From: Triparma columacea
Taxonomy: Eukaryota; Sar; Bolidophyceae; Parmales; Triparmaceae
Reading direction: 5' to 3'
Assembly: GCA_030267965.1 (NCBI GenBank)
Contig: BRYA01000014.1
Span: 5,923-38,943, forward strand
Length of the DNA: 33,021 nt
In this document: positions 30,766 through 33,021 of the stretch, in pieces
How the letters are laid out: the number at the start of each line of letters is the position of its first letter
Numbering within the stretch: position 1 is the first letter of the stretch
Notes under the pieces: model-generated
Seen by the model: only the letters and a program-made list of their open reading frames with translations
Databases searched by the model: none
Told to the model about the DNA's origin: nothing
Translations under genes and position numbers: made by a program

Positions 30766-31679
30766 ATGCCGTATTCTTCAGATTCACCCGTATTGAATCC
30801 CCTCCTGCTGAGCCCCCCTCCCTCTATCCCCCGTTTCATAATCCCCGGCGGACATAAACCCTCCACCATATCTCCCACCTACGTCCCCTTCATGCCTCCA
30901 GACCCAACCTTAGTATACGGTCACTCTGAGGAGGTAAAGGCAGGCGTACTCAAAAGGTGCCTTTTCATTCTAGCCATCTTGCAGGTGAGTTATAGGGTGA
31001 CGCAAGGCTGTCGCATAATCAAAATTATTTACCACCCCTTCCAACCCCCCTTACCTTCAAATAGGTAATAGTCGACGGTTTCATAACAATTTACTCATGG
31101 TTTGCACCCGCGGTACCAATATCCACTTTGGACGAATCCCCCTCTCGAACCGACCCCGACTTAGCCCTCTACCTCCTCTCCTTCTTCCTTTTCGTTCTGT
31201 GGGTGTTAAAATCAGGCAGTGTTATTAGAACTGTTGGTCTCGCTTACGAATGGCCCCGTGGCTCCATTGGTCGGGGTAGGCAGGAGTACTTTACGCAGCA
31301 AAGAGCTCTGTTCTCCGCACTCACGGGGAACGGGGGGGGTGGTAGGGCGGAAGGGGGTATAACGCAGGAACTTGCGACCGCTATTTTAAGAAGAGGGGAA
31401 GGGGACTTTAGGGGGACTGATTTTGAGGACTTGAATAATGGGTTGGTGGACAGAGGGAGGGATGGAAAGGTCGACAAGGAGAGATTGGACGTCGTGGCGC
31501 CAGTAACGGTGGGGGACGAGGAGGAGGCGGGGACTTGTAGCGTGTGTATGGAGGGGATGGGAGGGAAAGAGATCAGGGTTTTGAGCGGATGCGGACACGC
31601 CTTCTGCAAGGTGTGTATTGAAAGATGGTGCGTTGGGGAGGGAAGGGGGGAATGCCCGATATGTAAAGAGGAGATTTGA
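30766..31679 (+). CDS. Membrane RING-type (C3HC4) E3 ubiquitin ligase, 277 aa, two exons
   Basis: Exons are 30766-30984 and 31065-31679, joined in phase 0. A Pro-rich N terminus is followed by hydrophobic segments formed across the splice (LFILAILQ joined to VIVDGFITIYSWF) and LALYLLSFFLFVLWVL. Two membrane spans are likely. The C terminus is a RING finger with Cys231, Cys234, Cys249, His251, Cys254, Cys257, Cys270 and Cys273, all eight zinc ligands present. It ends four residues after the last Cys. By family it would recruit an E2 and ubiquitylate membrane or nearby proteins; the substrate and membrane are unknown. The 3' end converges on the b561 gene 64 bp away. Confidence 0.85.
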
Positions 31680-31743
31680 TTTGTTGTGCTATCAACGTGA
31701 TTTCGAGACTTAGTTATTATTCTGTGCAACCCCCCATTTCATG

Positions 31744-32897
31744 TCACGTCATTCCAACGCCCAAGCCCGCCTCAACGCTCCTTCCAGCATTCTTACCATC
31801 TCTCCACGCCAACAATAAAGCTGCTATGATCAAGGCAAAGAAGACAACAAATGCAAGCAAGAAGGGTGGGCCGGCTGGGGGAGAGGGGGGTGAGTGGGGG
31901 AGAGGGGGGGAGAGAACAAAAAAAATCAAAGCAACTCACCAATAGACGCGCCAACAGCGCACGTTAGGACACCCAGTACAACTGCTACGTACCCGCTCGT
32001 TTTGTGGAGCCTCTCCCAATTCCTCCTCGCGGGAGATTTCTCGTCAGCGTGAGGTCTGAAAAAGGCGTTAACGGGTTGCAGCATCCCCAGCGTCATCACG
32101 ACCAACCCCATCGAGCCGTGCACAGTGCTCCGGGGGGACGCTCCAGACTTAAACACTTTGAATGATGCGAGCGCCACAATGAACCCAACGAAGGCAATGA
32201 GAATTCCGACTACTTGAAAGCGTCGGTGGAGCTTGAACCAGAGGGAGTTTGGACGGTGGCGAAGACATCGTGCGGATATCACGCCGAGGGGGAGGAGGAA
32301 ACCCCAACCACACAACATGAGGGATCCATGGGCGTAGATTGAGGGAAGAGAAGACCCACTCGTGCAGTCGAGGTCAGGGGACGCGAGTATGGAACCCTCC
32401 GGGCAATTTGCGGGGAGAGGATGAATGGTCTGGGCGTGGAAGGTTGCGCCATCGATGGTGCCGACAAATAGCGCGCTAAAACCGTGCGTTGTTTCCCCAG
32501 AGCTGGAGCAGGTAGAGCAAGAACCTATTTCTCGCGCTAGGTCTATCGTTGCGTCGTGCGCTTGTGAGGAAAGCGTGTAGGCACGACAATGCACACCGTC
32601 GTCGTTCGAATTTAGAGATAGAAGCTCGAATGGAGAGGTCACACAGCTCCCAACATCTACGAGGCAATGGACAGAGTGAAGGTGGGGGTTTGAGAGGGTG
32701 GCGAGAGAAGGGGCATCGAGAAGGGTGCCACGGTCGATGCAGTAGCGGTCCATGACGTACGCCAAGTAGCAGTAAGATTGGTCCACAGTCATGCTGTGCA
32801 GTTGGTTCCAATTAACCCGAACAAGGCGGATATCGACATTTTTCAGCATTTTTTGAGTGTAGGTTCCCAAGTATCTGGGATTCAGGCCAGATAGTTC
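31744..32897 (-). CDS. Cytochrome b561-type membrane protein, 3' part (5' end off window)
   Basis: Exons are 32897-31940 and 31874-31744, joined in phase 1; upstream exon(s) lie beyond the window or in the last 120 bp. The visible N-terminal half (about 185 residues) is Cys-rich and probably lumenal or extracellular (SCSTCSSSGETTHGF). The membrane half begins at AHGSLMLCGWGFLLPLG. Four His at b561 haem-ligand positions are seen: AHG (about residue 190), LHRRF (224), VHGSMG (260) and LHKTSGY (298). They are followed by FFRPHADEKSPARRNWERLH. Exon 2 adds a last helix (FLLAFVVFFALIIAALLLAW) and a short tail. By family it is a transmembrane electron carrier or ferric reductase-like protein. The acceptor CCAGTAG before ELSGLNPRYLG was preferred because it keeps an open frame upstream of the first internal ATG at 32849. 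Confidence 0.8.
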
Positions 32898-33021
32898 CTA
32901 CTGGCCCAGAGAGAGAGATGAGATAGATTGTGCTTGAGGTTATGGGGGAGGGTGATATCGGCGTTTGAGCCTTAAATTTGGCACAGCGGTATTGTTATAC
33001 GTATGATACGGAATTATCGAA

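Noticed and set aside
31244..31729. Minus-strand 161-aa frame opposite the RING gene
   Set aside because: Shadow of the RING exon; the plus strand has all eight zinc ligands and membrane segments.

Overview
The window looks like nuclear DNA from a photosynthetic stramenopile-type alga (heterokont; inference). Its genes are densely packed on both strands and hold short GT-AG introns. One predicted protein starts with a signal peptide followed by a diatom-like ATG-FTFGP cleavage context, as expected for a plastid of secondary red origin. Most others are conserved eukaryotic proteins: a nuclear pore subunit, a U4/U6 recycling factor and a Cdc48 cofactor. By hand count I modelled 32 introns: 25 are phase 0, 21 donors read GTGAG and 10 read GTAAG. 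Exon joins were chosen so that every reading frame stays open; no transcript data were available.

Layout. 1-79 is a poly-C run, probably a contig-edge artefact. 136-699 (+) is the 3' end of a C2H2 zinc-finger gene with a Lys/Glu-rich tail. 852-2820 (+) is an unrecognised 563-aa protein. 2990-5237 (-) is a plastid-targeted Pro/Ala/Lys-rich membrane protein. It is divergent, by only 66 bp, from an alpha/beta hydrolase at 5304-6764 (+). 6847-7316 (+) is an 85-aa two-exon gene. 7530-10931 (-) is a CPA2-type cation/proton antiporter of 911 aa. 11219-14298 (+) is NUP107. 14632-15857 (-) is a predicted fusion gene. 16337-18666 (-) is a linalool dehydratase/isomerase-domain protein. 19063-19686 (+) is a doubtful membrane-protein gene with an in-frame stop. 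19816-22945 (-) is a SART3/Prp24-like protein. 23492-28205 (+) is a 1392-aa coiled-coil protein. 28275-30458 (-) is plant-type NPL4. 30766-31679 (+) is a membrane RING E3. 31744-32897 (-) is the 3' part of a cytochrome b561-type protein that runs off the window.

The most striking observation is a segmental copy of the 5' end of NPL4 (exon 1, intron 1, exon 2 and the start of intron 2). It lies 14.6 kb away on the same strand, directly upstream of a 2H-phosphoesterase-like reading frame. The copied exons are intact, keep their splice sites and join in phase 0. The predicted protein is a ubiquitin-like domain, a SUMO-interaction-like motif, a basic stretch and a domain with two HxSx motifs. The NPL4-side breakpoint falls in an intronic minisatellite, and the other end of the copy abuts an unusually AT-rich tract. 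This reads as recent exon shuffling.

Functional themes are ubiquitin and Cdc48 biology (NPL4, the fusion gene, the RING protein), RNA and nuclear-pore housekeeping (SART3-like, NUP107), and membrane transport or redox (CPA2, b561). The genes are not an operon; shared control is only suggested where start codons face each other across short gaps.
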